Shown: positions 1-10,611 of the stretch, one piece after another
Layout: each line of letters starts with the position of its first letter
How positions within the stretch are numbered: the first letter of the stretch is position 1
Source of the DNA: Actinokineospora pegani
GTDB taxonomy: Bacteria; Actinomycetota; Actinomycetes; Mycobacteriales; Pseudonocardiaceae
Direction: 5' to 3'
DNA: 64,000 nucleotides
Assembly: GCF_009745975.1 (NCBI RefSeq)
Contig: NZ_WHOL01000091.1
Coordinates: 56,173-120,172, forward strand
Notes under the pieces: generated by a model
Database searches by the model: none
What the model was told of the DNA's origin: nothing
The model's input: the letters and a program-made list of their open reading frames with translations, nothing else
Program-made: the position numbers and the translations under genes

Positions 1-13
1 AGCCGACCCCCGC

Positions 14-226
14 GTGGAGAAGGACATCGCGATGCGCAGCACCACCCAGACCGAACCCCCGAGTACCCAGACCGAACTGCCCACCGACCCCTGCAGCGTC
101 GTGTGGAGCCGCGGCCGCGCCTACGTCCTGGAACCGCCCGTGTGGGTCGGTCTCGACAGCTTCGGACGCGCCTGCCGCCTGGCTCCTGCCGACTTGCAAC
201 GCCAGGGCTGGTCGCGGCACCGCTGA
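14..226 (+). CDS. Small hypothetical protein, possibly 5'-truncated by the window edge
   Basis: This is a frame of about 70 codons with the strong G/C third-position bias of real genes here. It starts at a GTG, with an ATG six codons further in as an alternative. The frame is also open back to the first bases of the window, so the true start may lie outside. The N-terminus is Thr/Pro/Gln-rich, and the C-terminal half has aromatic residues (WSRGRAYVLEPPVWVGLD) that could form a small fold. No family is recognised. It lies about 80 nt upstream of the phosphatidyltransferase gene on the same strand. Confidence 0.4.
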   Translation: MEKDIAMRSTTQTEPPSTQTELPTDPCSVVWSRGRAYVLEPPVWVGLDSFGRACRLAPADLQRQGWSRHR

Positions 227-309
227 GAGCGGCCCCAGGCCCCTGAAGGCCACCCCGGGGACGCCAGGGGCGGCGTGGTGGCCCTGGACCCCGCGAATAC
301 GCTGCGGGC

Positions 310-930
310 ATGTCCGACGCGGCGCCCCCCACCCCGGCCGACCCGGGGGAGGGGCAACCCACCGACCGGGTGTTGACCATCCCCAACGTGCTCAGCATCC
401 TGCGGCTGCTCGGCGTGCCCCTGTTCCTCTGGCTCCTGCTCGGCCCGCGGGCGGACGGTTGGGCCATCGCGGTCCTGATGTTCGCGGGCCTGTCCGACTG
501 GCTCGACGGCAAGATCGCCCGCTGGCTCAACCAGACCAGCAGGCTCGGCATGCTGCTCGACCCCGCCGCCGACCGGCTCTACACCCTGGCCACGATCCTC
601 GCGTTCGTCGTCCGCGACATCGTCCCCTGGTGGGTGGCGGCGGTGCTGATCGCCCGGGACCTCGTGGTCGCCCTGTGCATCGCGCTGCTGCGCCGCGGCG
701 GGTTCGCCCCGCCGGAGGTCACCTACATCGGCAAGGCCGCCACGTTCAACCTGATGTACGCCTTCCCGCTGCTCCTGCTCGCCCAGGGTTCCTCGGACCT
801 GGCCACCATCGCCCGTCCGATCGCGTACGCGATGGCCATCTGGGGCGGCGGCCTGTTCGTGTACTCGGGCCTGCTCTACGTGATCCAGACCCGGATGGCA
901 CTGCGCGGGCCCGTTCGCGCCGCCGGCTAA
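310..930 (+). CDS. CDP-alcohol phosphatidyltransferase (PgsA-like)
   Basis: This is a 206-residue integral membrane enzyme that transfers a phosphatidyl group from CDP-diacylglycerol to an alcohol such as glycerol phosphate. The family signature D-x2-D-G-x2-A-R-x8-G-x3-D-x3-D is intact near residues 61-86 (DWLDGKIAR, then GMLLDPAADR). Several hydrophobic segments surround it. The ATG has no clear Shine-Dalgarno, but TACGCT lies seven bases upstream and would serve as a -10 for a leaderless mRNA. Its place ahead of gcvH and garA matches M. tuberculosis pgsA2 (Rv1822). The exact alcohol substrate cannot be read from the sequence. Confidence 0.9.
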   Translation: MSDAAPPTPADPGEGQPTDRVLTIPNVLSILRLLGVPLFLWLLLGPRADGWAIAVLMFAGLSDWLDGKIARWLNQTSRLGMLLDPAADRLYTLATILAFVVRDIVPWWVAAVLIARDLVVALCIALLRRGGFAPPEVTYIGKAATFNLMYAFPLLLLAQGSSDLATIARPIAYAMAIWGGGLFVYSGLLYVIQTRMALRGPVRAAG

Positions 931-979
931 GCTTCCGCGCGCCCGGCTTGGCGGGCTCGTTTGCGAGAGGCGACCGACG

Positions 980-1360
980 GTGATTCCCGAAGAGCTCCAC
1001 TACACAGAAGAGCACGAGTGGGTGCAGGCGCGGACCGAGACGCTGGTGCGGGTCGGCGTCACCGAGCACGCCCAGCAGCAGTTGGGCGACGTCGTGCGCG
1101 TCCAGTTGCCCGAGGTCGGCGACCAGGTCGACCAGGGCGCGCCGGTCGGCGAGGTCGAGTCGACCACGGGCGTCGCCGAGCTGTTCGCGCCGCTGACCGG
1201 CGAGGTCGTGGCCGTCAACGACGAGGTGGTCCAGCAGCCCGAGCTGGTCAACTCCGACCCCTACGGCGAGGGCTGGCTGCTCGAGATCGCCGTGGACGAC
1301 CCCGACTCCGTCGACGCGCTGCTCGACGCCGAGGCGTACGGACCGCTCACACGCGGTTGA
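980..1360 (+). CDS. gcvH: Glycine cleavage system H protein, lipoyl lysine replaced by Thr
   Basis: At 126 residues this has normal GcvH length and the family features YTEEHEW at the start and VNSDPYGEGWLLEI near the C-terminus. H protein normally carries lipoate on a lysine in the motif ESxKxV and shuttles the aminomethyl group between P, T and L proteins. Here the motif reads GEVESTTGVAELFAP, so the acceptor at residue 63 is Thr (ACG at 1166-1168) instead of Lys (AAG). As written it could not be lipoylated at the canonical site. It sits 155 bp before garA, the same order as Rv1826-Rv1827. Family assignment is certain, but activity as a carrier is doubtful unless the base is a sequencing error or another gcvH exists. 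Confidence 0.93.
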   Translation: MIPEELHYTEEHEWVQARTETLVRVGVTEHAQQQLGDVVRVQLPEVGDQVDQGAPVGEVESTTGVAELFAPLTGEVVAVNDEVVQQPELVNSDPYGEGWLLEIAVDDPDSVDALLDAEAYGPLTRG

Positions 1361-1515
1361 GGTTTCCGTGGGACGATCTTGAGTACACCCGGCGCGCACT
1401 CGGCCGGTCGCGGGACCCGATCCCCCCGGGCAGCGGGGGACCACCGTCCGGGGCGCTAGTCGCGCACGGTACGTTGGAACCAGTTAAGCGAAGTGACCAG
1501 CAAGGGAGAGCTCAG

Positions 1516-1971
1516 GTGAGCACGAACGACGGGCCCGGCGTCCCGCCGGAGCAGTCTCCGGAGCGGACTTCGGTCTTCCGGGCCGACTTCCTGGCCGACC
1601 CTGAGGCTCCGGCCCAGGCGCCTGCCCCCGAGCCCGCTGTCGCGGGCGTCGACGCGCTGCCTGCCGGGTCCGCCCTGCTGGTGGTCAAGCGCGGCCCCAA
1701 CGCGGGCTCGAGGTTCCTGCTCGACCGCGACACCACCAGCGCGGGCAGGCACCCCGACAGCGACATCTTCCTCGACGACGTGACCGTGTCGCGCCGCCAC
1801 GCGGAGTTCCGCCGCGAGGGGGGCGAGTTCGTGGTGATCGACGTGGGCAGCCTCAACGGCACCTACGTCAACCGCGAGCCGGTCGACCAGGCCGTGCTGG
1901 CCGGGGGCGACGAGGTGCAGATCGGCAAGTTCCGGCTGGTGTTCCTGACCGGCCCCGGCGCCGGGGCGTAG
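1516..1971 (+). CDS. garA: FHA-domain regulator GarA/OdhI homolog
   Basis: This 151-residue protein ends in one forkhead-associated domain (about residues 55-140) with the phosphothreonine-binding signatures GRHPDSDIFLDD, VSRRHAEF and SLNGTYVN. GarA/OdhI bind and inhibit 2-oxoglutarate dehydrogenase (KGD) and control glutamate enzymes. Ser/Thr kinases switch them off by phosphorylating the N-terminal ETTS motif. Here that motif reads ERTSVFRADFL at residues 16-26. The Thr used by PknB-type kinases (T18) is present, but the preceding Thr, the PknG site, is Arg. The GTG start has AGGGAGAG upstream. The neighbours gcvH and merR repeat the mycobacterial order. Confidence 0.93.
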   Translation: MSTNDGPGVPPEQSPERTSVFRADFLADPEAPAQAPAPEPAVAGVDALPAGSALLVVKRGPNAGSRFLLDRDTTSAGRHPDSDIFLDDVTVSRRHAEFRREGGEFVVIDVGSLNGTYVNREPVDQAVLAGGDEVQIGKFRLVFLTGPGAGA

Positions 1972-1991
1972 TCGCCACGGCTGGGGAAGCG

Positions 1992-2657
1992 ATGGCCGGG
2001 GGCGGACGGCCGGACCGGGACGGGGCGAGCATCGGAGCGGTGCTCGAGGCGCTGCGCCCCGACTTCCCGGACGTGACCATCTCCAAGATCCGGTTCCTGG
2101 AATCGGAGGGGTTGGTCACCCCCGAGCGCACCCCGTCCGGCTATCGCCGCTTCACTGACTCCGACGTCGACCGCCTGCGGTACGTCCTGTCGGCGCAGCG
2201 CGACCAGTACCTGCCGCTCAAGGTCATCCGCGAACGCCTCGACCGGGGCGCCCCGCGGCGGCCCGCGGTCGTGGCCCTGGTCGAGCCCGCGCCCACCAAC
2301 GGCCTCCTGACCAGGGCCGAGGTCGCCGAACGGGCGGAGGTGTCCGCGGAGTTCATGCGCGAACTCGAGGAGTACGCCCTGCTGCGACCCGGCTCCGACG
2401 GCCGGTTCGACGCCGCGGCGGTGGCCATCGCCCAGACCGTGTCCGCGCTGGCCGGGCACGGCATCGAACCCCGCCACCTGCGCGCCCACCGGGCCGCGGC
2501 CGATCGCGCCGTCGGCTTGGTCGAGCAGGTCGTGGCCCCGATGCGCAAGCAGCGCGACCCCGCCGCGGGCAAGCGCGCCGCCGAGGTGGCCGACGAGCTC
2601 GCGGAGCTGTCCGTGGGCCTGCACGCGCTGCTCGTGCGGACGGGTCTGCGCGGCTGA
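1992..2657 (+). CDS. MerR-family transcriptional regulator (Rv1828-like)
   Basis: This 221-residue regulator has an N-terminal winged-helix MerR domain: SIGAVLEALRPDFPDVTISKIRFLE, then the wing GLVTPERTPSGYRRF, in residues 10-60. The C-terminal part is helical and lacks the cysteine loop of metal-sensing MerR proteins. Position and sequence match M. tuberculosis Rv1828, which follows garA. The start is 21 bp after the garA stop with GGGGAAG as a plausible ribosome site, so the two are probably co-transcribed. The ligand and regulon are unknown. Confidence 0.88.
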   Translation: MAGGGRPDRDGASIGAVLEALRPDFPDVTISKIRFLESEGLVTPERTPSGYRRFTDSDVDRLRYVLSAQRDQYLPLKVIRERLDRGAPRRPAVVALVEPAPTNGLLTRAEVAERAEVSAEFMRELEEYALLRPGSDGRFDAAAVAIAQTVSALAGHGIEPRHLRAHRAAADRAVGLVEQVVAPMRKQRDPAAGKRAAEVADELAELSVGLHALLVRTGLRG

Positions 2658-2796
2658 CCGGCGGGAAGAAAGTGGGCAGACTTGTGGAATGGATCGGCAC
2701 TGGGTCCGGATGGCGGGTAGCGTCGAAGCCGGGGATCGGCAATCCTCGACGGATGCGGGACGCCGATGCCCCAGCGAGCGGAGGGAGGCGAACCCG

Positions 2797-3270
2797 ATGA
2801 GCGAGATGCGCGTCGTGGGTGTGCGGGTGGAGTTGCCCCAGAACCAGCCCATCCTGTTGCTGCGTGAGGCCGAGGGGGAGCGATACCTCCCCATCTGGAT
2901 CGGCTCGGTCGAGGCCACGGCGATAGCCCTGGAGCAGCAGGGGGTGCGGCCCGCGCGGCCGCTGACCCACGACCTGCTCAAGGACGTGATCGGGGCGCTC
3001 GGCCGCGAGCTGGAGCAGGTCCGCATCACCGACCTGCGGGAGGGGACGTTCTTCGCCGAGCTGGTCTTCGACGGCGACATCCGGGTCTCCGCCCGACCCA
3101 GCGACTCGGTGGCACTGGCCCTGCGGATCGGGGTGCCCATCCACGCCGAGGACTCCGTCCTGCAAGAGGCGGGGCTGATCATCCCCGACGAGCAGGAGGA
3201 CGAGGTCGAGAAGTTCCGCGAGTTCCTCGACTCGATCTCCCCGGAGGACTTCCGCGGAGCCGACACCTAG
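2797..3270 (+). CDS. DUF151 / bifunctional-nuclease-domain protein (Rv1829-like)
   Basis: This 157-residue single-domain protein of the BFN (DUF151) family carries typical blocks such as LPIWIGSVEATAI, LTHDLLKDVI and ARPSDSVALALRI. Plant members have nuclease activity, and bacterial members are uncharacterised conserved proteins of this locus. The start chosen is the ATG in AACCCGATGAGCGAGATG, with GGAGG ten bases upstream. The frame is open further upstream, but that stretch is not conserved-looking. It lies between the two MerR genes as in M. tuberculosis. Confidence 0.85.
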   Translation: MSEMRVVGVRVELPQNQPILLLREAEGERYLPIWIGSVEATAIALEQQGVRPARPLTHDLLKDVIGALGRELEQVRITDLREGTFFAELVFDGDIRVSARPSDSVALALRIGVPIHAEDSVLQEAGLIIPDEQEDEVEKFREFLDSISPEDFRGADT

Positions 3271-3457
3271 ACCGCCCTTCCCCCGCGCGTCGCGTTGACC
3301 TCCCCACGCGCCCGACTTACCGTCATTGACGAGCCCGACATCCAGCGGTGGGACCAGGTGCCCCACCGCCGTGACCGGTGCTCGACCGACGGTCCCCAAG
3401 GTGGAACGGGCGGTCTCGTTCGCCGGCCGACGACGGCCGGACGGAGGGGAGGCAGGC

Positions 3458-4015
3458 GTGTTCGAGCAGGGTCAGGACTCCGCTGAGCAGGGAGAGCTGT
3501 TCCCGGACTCCTCCCTCCCGGATGAGCTCGTCGGCTACCGCGGCCCAGCCGCGTGCCAGATCGCGGGAATCACCTACCGGCAGTTGGACTACTGGGCGCG
3601 GACCAGCCTGGTCGTGCCCACGGTCCGCAGCGCCGCGGGGTCGGGCTCGCAGCGGTTGTACTCGTTCAAGGACGTGCTGGTCCTCAAGGTGGTCAAGCGC
3701 CTCCTGGACACGGGCGTGTCACTGCAGAACATCCGGGTCGCGGTGGACCACCTGCGCAAACGCGGGGTTCGGGACCTCGCCCGGATCACTCTGTTCAGCG
3801 ATGGCACGACGGTCTACGAGTGCACGTCGCCGGAGGAGGTCGTGGACCTGCTGCAGGGCGGGCAGGGCGTCTTCGGGATCGCGGTGGCGGGGGCCATCCG
3901 GGAGATCAGCGGGACGATCCACGAGTTCCCGGCCGAGCGGGCGGATGGACTTGAGGTGGACCACGCCTCGGATGACGAGCTGACTCAACGGCGGAACGCT
4001 CGGAACGCGGGCTGA
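3458..4015 (+). CDS. MerR-family transcriptional regulator (Rv1830-like)
   Basis: This 185-residue protein has a MerR helix-turn-helix: YRGPAACQIAGITYRQLDYWAR, then a wing with SGSQRLYSFKDVLVLKVVKRL, at residues 25-80. The C-terminal half has a compact domain (ITLFSDGTTVYECTSPEEVVDLL). It closes the conserved garA-merR-DUF151-merR block and corresponds to Rv1830. The GTG start follows GGGGAGGCAG. An upstream in-frame ATG at 3326 would add 44 residues of low-complexity sequence and is less likely. The 187-bp gap before it suggests its own promoter. Confidence 0.86.
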   Translation: MFEQGQDSAEQGELFPDSSLPDELVGYRGPAACQIAGITYRQLDYWARTSLVVPTVRSAAGSGSQRLYSFKDVLVLKVVKRLLDTGVSLQNIRVAVDHLRKRGVRDLARITLFSDGTTVYECTSPEEVVDLLQGGQGVFGIAVAGAIREISGTIHEFPAERADGLEVDHASDDELTQRRNARNAG

Positions 4016-4127
4016 GAGGGTTCGCTCGTTCGGGTGGTTTTTGGGATGAGCTGGGCTGGCGCGGCGTGAGGCTCCAAAAGTGATGCTGAAATGGCGTGGC
4101 TTGCTGTAAAGGTGCAGGTCAGTAAGT

Positions 4128-4388
4128 GTCCTCCCCGCGCAGGCGGGGCTGTTCCCCGCTCGAAACACAGCGCTACGAGCGTCACGAGGTCCTCCCCGCG
4201 CAGGCGGGGCTGTTCCCCGCTGGCTATCCAGCATCGACCTTGATTTCCGGTCCTCCCCGCGCAAGCGGGGCTGTTCCGGGCGAGGAAACGCCTCTCAAGG
4301 CCAACGACCAGTCTTCCCCGCGCAAGCGAGGCTGTTCCCCCGGTGAGCATCGGTGCGAAGTCTTCCCTGTGCGAACGGGGCTGGGTGG
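4128..4388. CRISPR. Short, decaying CRISPR array (type I-E-like repeats), no cas genes
   Basis: Five copies of a 29-nt repeat start at 4128, 4189, 4250, 4311 and 4360. The repeat begins GTCCTCCCCGCGC, has a palindromic core of CCCCGC and GCGGGG separated by a short loop, and ends CTGTTCCC. The first four units are exactly 61 nt apart (29 + 32 spacer), typical of type I-E. Repeats 1 and 2 are identical, while 3, 4 and 5 accumulate substitutions, and the last spacer is only 20 nt. Decay on the right puts the leader on the left; 4016-4127 is AT-richer than its surroundings. No cas gene occurs in the window. Confidence 0.88.
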
Positions 4389-4396
4389 AAGGCGGC

Positions 4397-5188
4397 TCAG
4401 GCGTTGGGGAGGGTGTAGGGGGTGGTGGACGTGATCTTCTGGAAGCCCATCCTGGTCAGGATGGGGCGGCTGGGCGGCATGGCGTCCACGTGGAGCCAGC
4501 GGACTCCCCGGTCCAGGGCCAGGGCGGCGCGGTGGGAGACCAGGGCTCGGTAGATCCCCCGGGAGCGCCATTCCGGCACCGTCCCCCCTCCCCACAGGCT
4601 CGCCCACGGCCTGCCGGGGTAGTACTCGCTGCGGGCGGCGCTGACCGGGGTGCCATCCGCTTCGGCCACCAGCACGTCCAAGCGGTCGGGGGCCGTTTCC
4701 AGGGCGTCCAGGAGGCGGTCGCCGAGCCAGGTGAAGGGGGCGTGGAAGGCGGCCTCGTGGACGGCCACCACCTTGGCGATCCCCGCCTCGTCCGTGACCG
4801 GGGTCAGGGTGATGCCGGGGGGCGGGGGGACGGGGGCGATGGCGGCGGTTTCGGCGACCATGACCCATTCGACCTCGCCGGGGCGCAGGCCCGCGGCCAC
4901 CAGGTACTCGGGGAGCGCCAAGAAGGCGTCGTGGTGGTAGTGCTTCCACTCACAGTCGCCCGGCAGGGTTTTGAAGAGGGCCACCTCCTCGGTGACGACG
5001 GACTCGGCCGTGTGCTCGTCGACCTGGCACCAGACCACGCCGGACCAGCCGCGGTCGCGGGGGTCTACGTGCCTGGTCACGTACGGGGTCTGGACGACGG
5101 TGGCGTGGTCGTCGAGGGCGGGCATGTCGCGGCGCAGGTCGCGGTCTAGTGCGGCTAGCACGGCGCTGTGGTCCATGGGCCGGTCCAT
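4397..5188 (-). CDS. GNAT-family N-acetyltransferase
   Basis: This protein is about 263 residues with a C-terminal GNAT fold. The acetyl-CoA loop region reads [21 protein letters not shown], preceded by [16 protein letters not shown], and the protein ends in the usual [13 protein letters not shown] strand. The substrate cannot be deduced. Two ATGs four codons apart (5188 and 5176) are both possible. Longer frames would run into the glycine riboswitch region and are rejected. It is divergent from gcvP, so the 5189-5260 stretch must hold two promoters. The 3' end abuts the CRISPR array. Confidence 0.8.
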   Translation of the reverse strand: MDRPMDHSAVLAALDRDLRRDMPALDDHATVVQTPYVTRHVDPRDRGWSGVVWCQVDEHTAESVVTEEVALFKTLPGDCEWKHYHHDAFLALPEYLVAAGLRPGEVEWVMVAETAAIAPVPPPPGITLTPVTDEAGIAKVVAVHEAAFHAPFTWLGDRLLDALETAPDRLDVLVAEADGTPVSAARSEYYPGRPWASLWGGGTVPEWRSRGIYRALVSHRAALALDRGVRWLHVDAMPPSRPILTRMGFQKITSTTPYTLPNA

Positions 5189-5271
5189 GGACCCAGTCGA
5201 CCATGGCCGGGCCAGGGTGCGCGACGCGATTACTCCAGGGGTTCGCGGGTTAGACTCGGCGGGACGTCGCA

Positions 5272-5492
5272 GAACCCGCGCGGGAGAGTCCGGACGGCCG
5301 ACAGGCCGGGTCGGCGCCGAAGGAGCAAATCCTCCCCGGAACCTCTCAGGCCAACGGACCGCGTGGGTGAGGCGCCTCTGGAAAGCGGGCTCCCCGGCGA
5401 CCACCGGGTGGCCCCGCCGAAGGTGCAAGCCCGCGCCGAGCGGGTGAAGCTCTCAGGCGCCCGGATCGCCGGGCACGGACAGAGGGGGAGGG
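5272..5492 (+). promoter_or_regulatory. Tandem glycine riboswitch upstream of gcvP
   Basis: Two consecutive glycine aptamers precede gcvP. The first runs from GCGGGAGAGTCCGG through GCCGAAGGAGCAA to CCTCTCAGGCCAACGGACCG (about 5278-5362). The second runs from GCCTCTGGAAAGC through CCGCCGAAGGTGCAAGCCC to CTCTCAGGCGCC and GGACAGAGGGGGAG (about 5374-5490). These are the conserved purine-rich and CTCAGGC/GGACAGAG motifs of the class. Glycine binding normally turns on the downstream cleavage operon. About 55 nt remain to the gcvP start, where the GGAGG ribosome site at 5533-5537 could be the expression platform. Confidence 0.93.
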
Positions 5493-5545
5493 CCAGGGCA
5501 TCGCCGCCCGCACCGGCCCGACCCCGAAATCCGGAGGTAGCCCGC

Positions 5546-8419
<2,874 letters not shown>

Positions 8420-8443
8420 GGTCCACCTGGGACTGTCCCGACC

Positions 8444-8476
8444 GAACGGCGCCGACCCCCGCGGTCGGCGCCGTTC
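8444..8476. terminator. Bidirectional hairpin terminator between gcvP and the S1-like gene
   Basis: A perfect 14-bp inverted repeat, GAACGGCGCCGACC and GGTCGGCGCCGTTC, is separated by a 5-nt loop and lies between two convergent genes. There is no T-run, as is usual in high-GC actinobacteria. Confidence 0.85.
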
Positions 8477-8482
8477 GACGTC

Positions 8483-8674
8483 CTAGACCAGCTCCAGGCT
8501 GAACTTCTCGCCGCCGGCGTCGACGTTGATCACCCGGACCTCGACGACTGAGCCGACCTCGACGGTCTGCCCGTACAGCAGGCCGTGGGCGCCTCCGGGG
8601 TGCTCGACGAACGAGCCGAAGGGCGCGTTGCTGACGACCGTGCCCGTGAAAGTGCTGTCCTTTTTGGGAAGCAT
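8483..8674 (-). CDS. Small single S1-like RNA-binding domain protein
   Basis: This 63-residue protein consists almost only of one OB-fold S1 domain: FTGTVVSNAPFGSFVEH, GLLYGQ, then VGSVVEVRVINVDAGGEKFSLEL. Such mini S1 proteins bind RNA, but the role is unknown. The ATG at 8674 is preceded by AAGGAGGTGA, a full complement of the 16S anti-Shine-Dalgarno, which predicts strong translation. An in-frame GTG four codons earlier overlaps that ribosome site and is unlikely. It is convergent with gcvP and shares the terminator hairpin at 8444-8476. Confidence 0.8.
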   Translation of the reverse strand: MLPKKDSTFTGTVVSNAPFGSFVEHPGGAHGLLYGQTVEVGSVVEVRVINVDAGGEKFSLELV

Positions 8675-8900
8675 GTGTGGTTTCACCTCCTTCCTCCCGC
8701 GAGTCCGTCAGGACGTCCAGCGGGGGCGGAGGGGCCCGGATCAGGTCCGGGCCGGGCAACCGTTCTGTGCGCGGCACGTGGCCGACCCGGCAGTCATGAG
8801 GAGAGCCTAGCGGGGGATGGGTCACACGTGGAAGGTTTGAGCCGGTTGTGATTGTTGGTAGTACCGGAAGAGCAGCGAACAATCGGAGGATGCACAGTCC

Positions 8901-9743
8901 ATGGCAGCCGCACCCCGCGCGACAGTTCCTACGGTGGCCCTCAACGACGGCTCCGTCATCCCGCAGCTCGGCTTCGGGGTGTGGCAGGTCCCGGAGGACG
9001 AGGTCACCGCGGCCGTCGCCACCGCCCTGGCGGCCGGTTACCGGTCGATCGACACCGCTGCCATCTACGGCAACGAGAAGGGCACCGGCGAGGCCATCGC
9101 CGCCTCGGGCATTCCGCGCGACGAACTCTTCGTCACCACCAAGCTGTGGAACTCCGCGCAGGGCTACGACTCGACCCTGCGCGCGTTCGACGAGAGCATG
9201 GCCAAACTCGGCCTCGACCAGCTCGACCTGTACCTGATCCACTGGGCCTCGCCCCGGCGGGACAAGTACGTCGAGACGTTCAAGGCCTTCGAGAAGCTGC
9301 GGGCCGATGGCCGGGTGCGCGCCATCGGCGTGTCCAACTTCCACATCCCGCACCTCGAGCGCCTGCTCGACGAGACCGATGTGGTGCCCGCGGTGAACCA
9401 GATCGAGCTGCACCCGAACCTGCCGCAGGCCGAGCTGCGCGCCTTCCACGCCGAGCACGGCATCGCGACCGAGGCCTGGAGCCCACTGGCCTCCGGCGGC
9501 CTGCTCGGCGACGAGACGCTGGGCGCGCTGGCCGACAAGCACGGCAAGTCGCCCGCCCAGGTGATCCTGCGCTGGCACCTGCAACTGGGCACCATCGCCA
9601 TCCCCAAGTCGGTCACCCCCGAGCGCATCCGCGCCAACATCGACGTCTTCGACTTCGAACTGGACGCGGACGACCTCAAGGCCATCGCGGGCCTGGAGAA
9701 CGGCGAGCGCACCGGCCCCAACCCGGACGAGTACGAAGACTGA
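8901..9743 (+). CDS. Aldo/keto reductase (2,5-diketo-D-gluconate reductase-like)
   Basis: This 280-residue protein is a TIM-barrel NADPH-dependent carbonyl reductase. The family catalytic residues are visible: Asp and Tyr in SIDTAAIYGNEKG, Lys in VTTKLWNS, and His in LYLIHWAS. The cofactor end carries IPKSVTPERIRANIDVFDFEL. It starts with MAAAPRATVPTVALNDGSVIPQLG, and CGGAGG lies about ten bases upstream. It is a stand-alone gene whose natural substrate is not predictable. It converges on the RNase H gene with a hairpin between them. Confidence 0.93.
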   Translation: MAAAPRATVPTVALNDGSVIPQLGFGVWQVPEDEVTAAVATALAAGYRSIDTAAIYGNEKGTGEAIAASGIPRDELFVTTKLWNSAQGYDSTLRAFDESMAKLGLDQLDLYLIHWASPRRDKYVETFKAFEKLRADGRVRAIGVSNFHIPHLERLLDETDVVPAVNQIELHPNLPQAELRAFHAEHGIATEAWSPLASGGLLGDETLGALADKHGKSPAQVILRWHLQLGTIAIPKSVTPERIRANIDVFDFELDADDLKAIAGLENGERTGPNPDEYED

Positions 9744-9767
9744 GCGCCCGGTCCCCCCGATCTCGGG

Positions 9768-9792
9768 CCCCGTCCTGCGACCCAGGGCGGGG
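9768..9792. terminator. Hairpin between aldo/keto reductase and RNase H genes
   Basis: CCCCGTCCT and AGGGCGGGG pair with one G-U wobble around a 7-nt loop in the gap between convergent genes, so it is a probable terminator for both. Confidence 0.55.
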
Positions 9793-9801
9793 TTCGTGCT
9801 G

Positions 9802-10479
9802 TCAGCGGTGGTAGTCGCACCGCCCGCCCCCGGTCGCGATGGCGCACGGCCGGCCGTCGCGCTTGGTCACACCGCACTGGACGGCGGGGTCGTGCACGTG
9901 GCACAGCCCCGAAGGGCGCGGTGTCACCGGACAGGGCGTGCCCTTCTTCGTGACCGCCTTGCACGAGCCCTCGCCGATCGGTCCCGGCACCCGTTCGCGC
10001 TCGGGCTTGGCGGGTTTCCCGACCACCGGCACCCCGGCCGCCCGCAAGGACTGCTGGAGACCCCGCAGCGCCAGCCGGTCGGCCCGCTCGTTCTCCGGGT
10101 GTCCACTGTGCCCCTTGACCCAGTGCCACTCCACCTCGGCGACCCGCACCAGCTCGTCGAGCCGCTTCCACAGGTCGACGTTCTTCACCGGTGTGTTGGT
10201 CGAGGTCATCCACCCCCGCTTGCGCCACCCCGCCACCCACTGCGTGATCCCGTTGCGCACGTAGGTGCTGTCGGTGTAGATCGCCACCGGCACCTGCCGC
10301 GTCAACGACTCCAGCGCCCGGATGGGCGCGGTCAGCTCCATCCGGTTGTTGGTCGTCTCACTCGCCTCGCCACCGCACAGCTCCCGCTCGTGTCCGTTGT
10401 AGCGCAGCACAGCGCCCCAGCCGCCCGGGCCGGGATTGGGCACGCACGCCCCGTCGGTGTAGATCTCCACCAAGCTCAC
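9802..10479 (-). CDS. rnhA: Ribonuclease HI with C-terminal tandem Cys/His motifs
   Basis: The N-terminal about 150 residues are classic RNase HI, which cleaves RNA in RNA-DNA hybrids. The acidic active site is complete: Asp in [14 protein letters not shown], Glu in [12 protein letters not shown], Asp in AIYTDSTYV and Asp in NERADRLAL, plus WVKGHSGH. A tail of about 75 residues follows and ends in two units of the form C-x9-C-x8/9-C-x2-H ([12 protein letters not shown] to CHVH, and [12 protein letters not shown] to CDYH), probably small zinc-binding folds. The GTG at [10 protein letters not shown] is taken as the start; an upstream start would add 15 odd residues. Confidence 0.9.
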   Translation of the reverse strand: MSLVEIYTDGACVPNPGPGGWGAVLRYNGHERELCGGEASETTNNRMELTAPIRALESLTRQVPVAIYTDSTYVRNGITQWVAGWRKRGWMTSTNTPVKNVDLWKRLDELVRVAEVEWHWVKGHSGHPENERADRLALRGLQQSLRAAGVPVVGKPAKPERERVPGPIGEGSCKAVTKKGTPCPVTPRPSGLCHVHDPAVQCGVTKRDGRPCAIATGGGRCDYHR

Positions 10480-10555
10480 GCCGCAGCACGCTACCCGGGC
10501 GGCGCCGTTCGGCGGGGAAACCATCCACAGGCCCCCGCCGAGGACGGCCGCGACA

Positions 10556-10605
10556 CCGGTACCGGTATGATATGGCCGGTATAGTTATTGGTCATTTCGA
10601 GGAAG
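10556..10605 (+). promoter_or_regulatory. Promoter/operator region of the methionine aminopeptidase gene
   Basis: Direct repeats CCGGTATGAT (10562-10571) and CCGGTATAGT (10576-10585) lie 14 bp apart, preceded by a partial CCGGTA at 10556. The second overlaps a TATAGT -10 hexamer. AGGAAGG at 10599-10605 is the ribosome site. The repeat geometry suggests a regulator sitting on the promoter; which one is unknown. Confidence 0.45.
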
Positions 10606-10611
10606 GCCCGC

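Noticed and set aside
4126-4434. Apparent reading frame through the CRISPR repeats
   Set aside because: It is produced by the 61-nt periodic repeats and encodes a periodic nonsense peptide.
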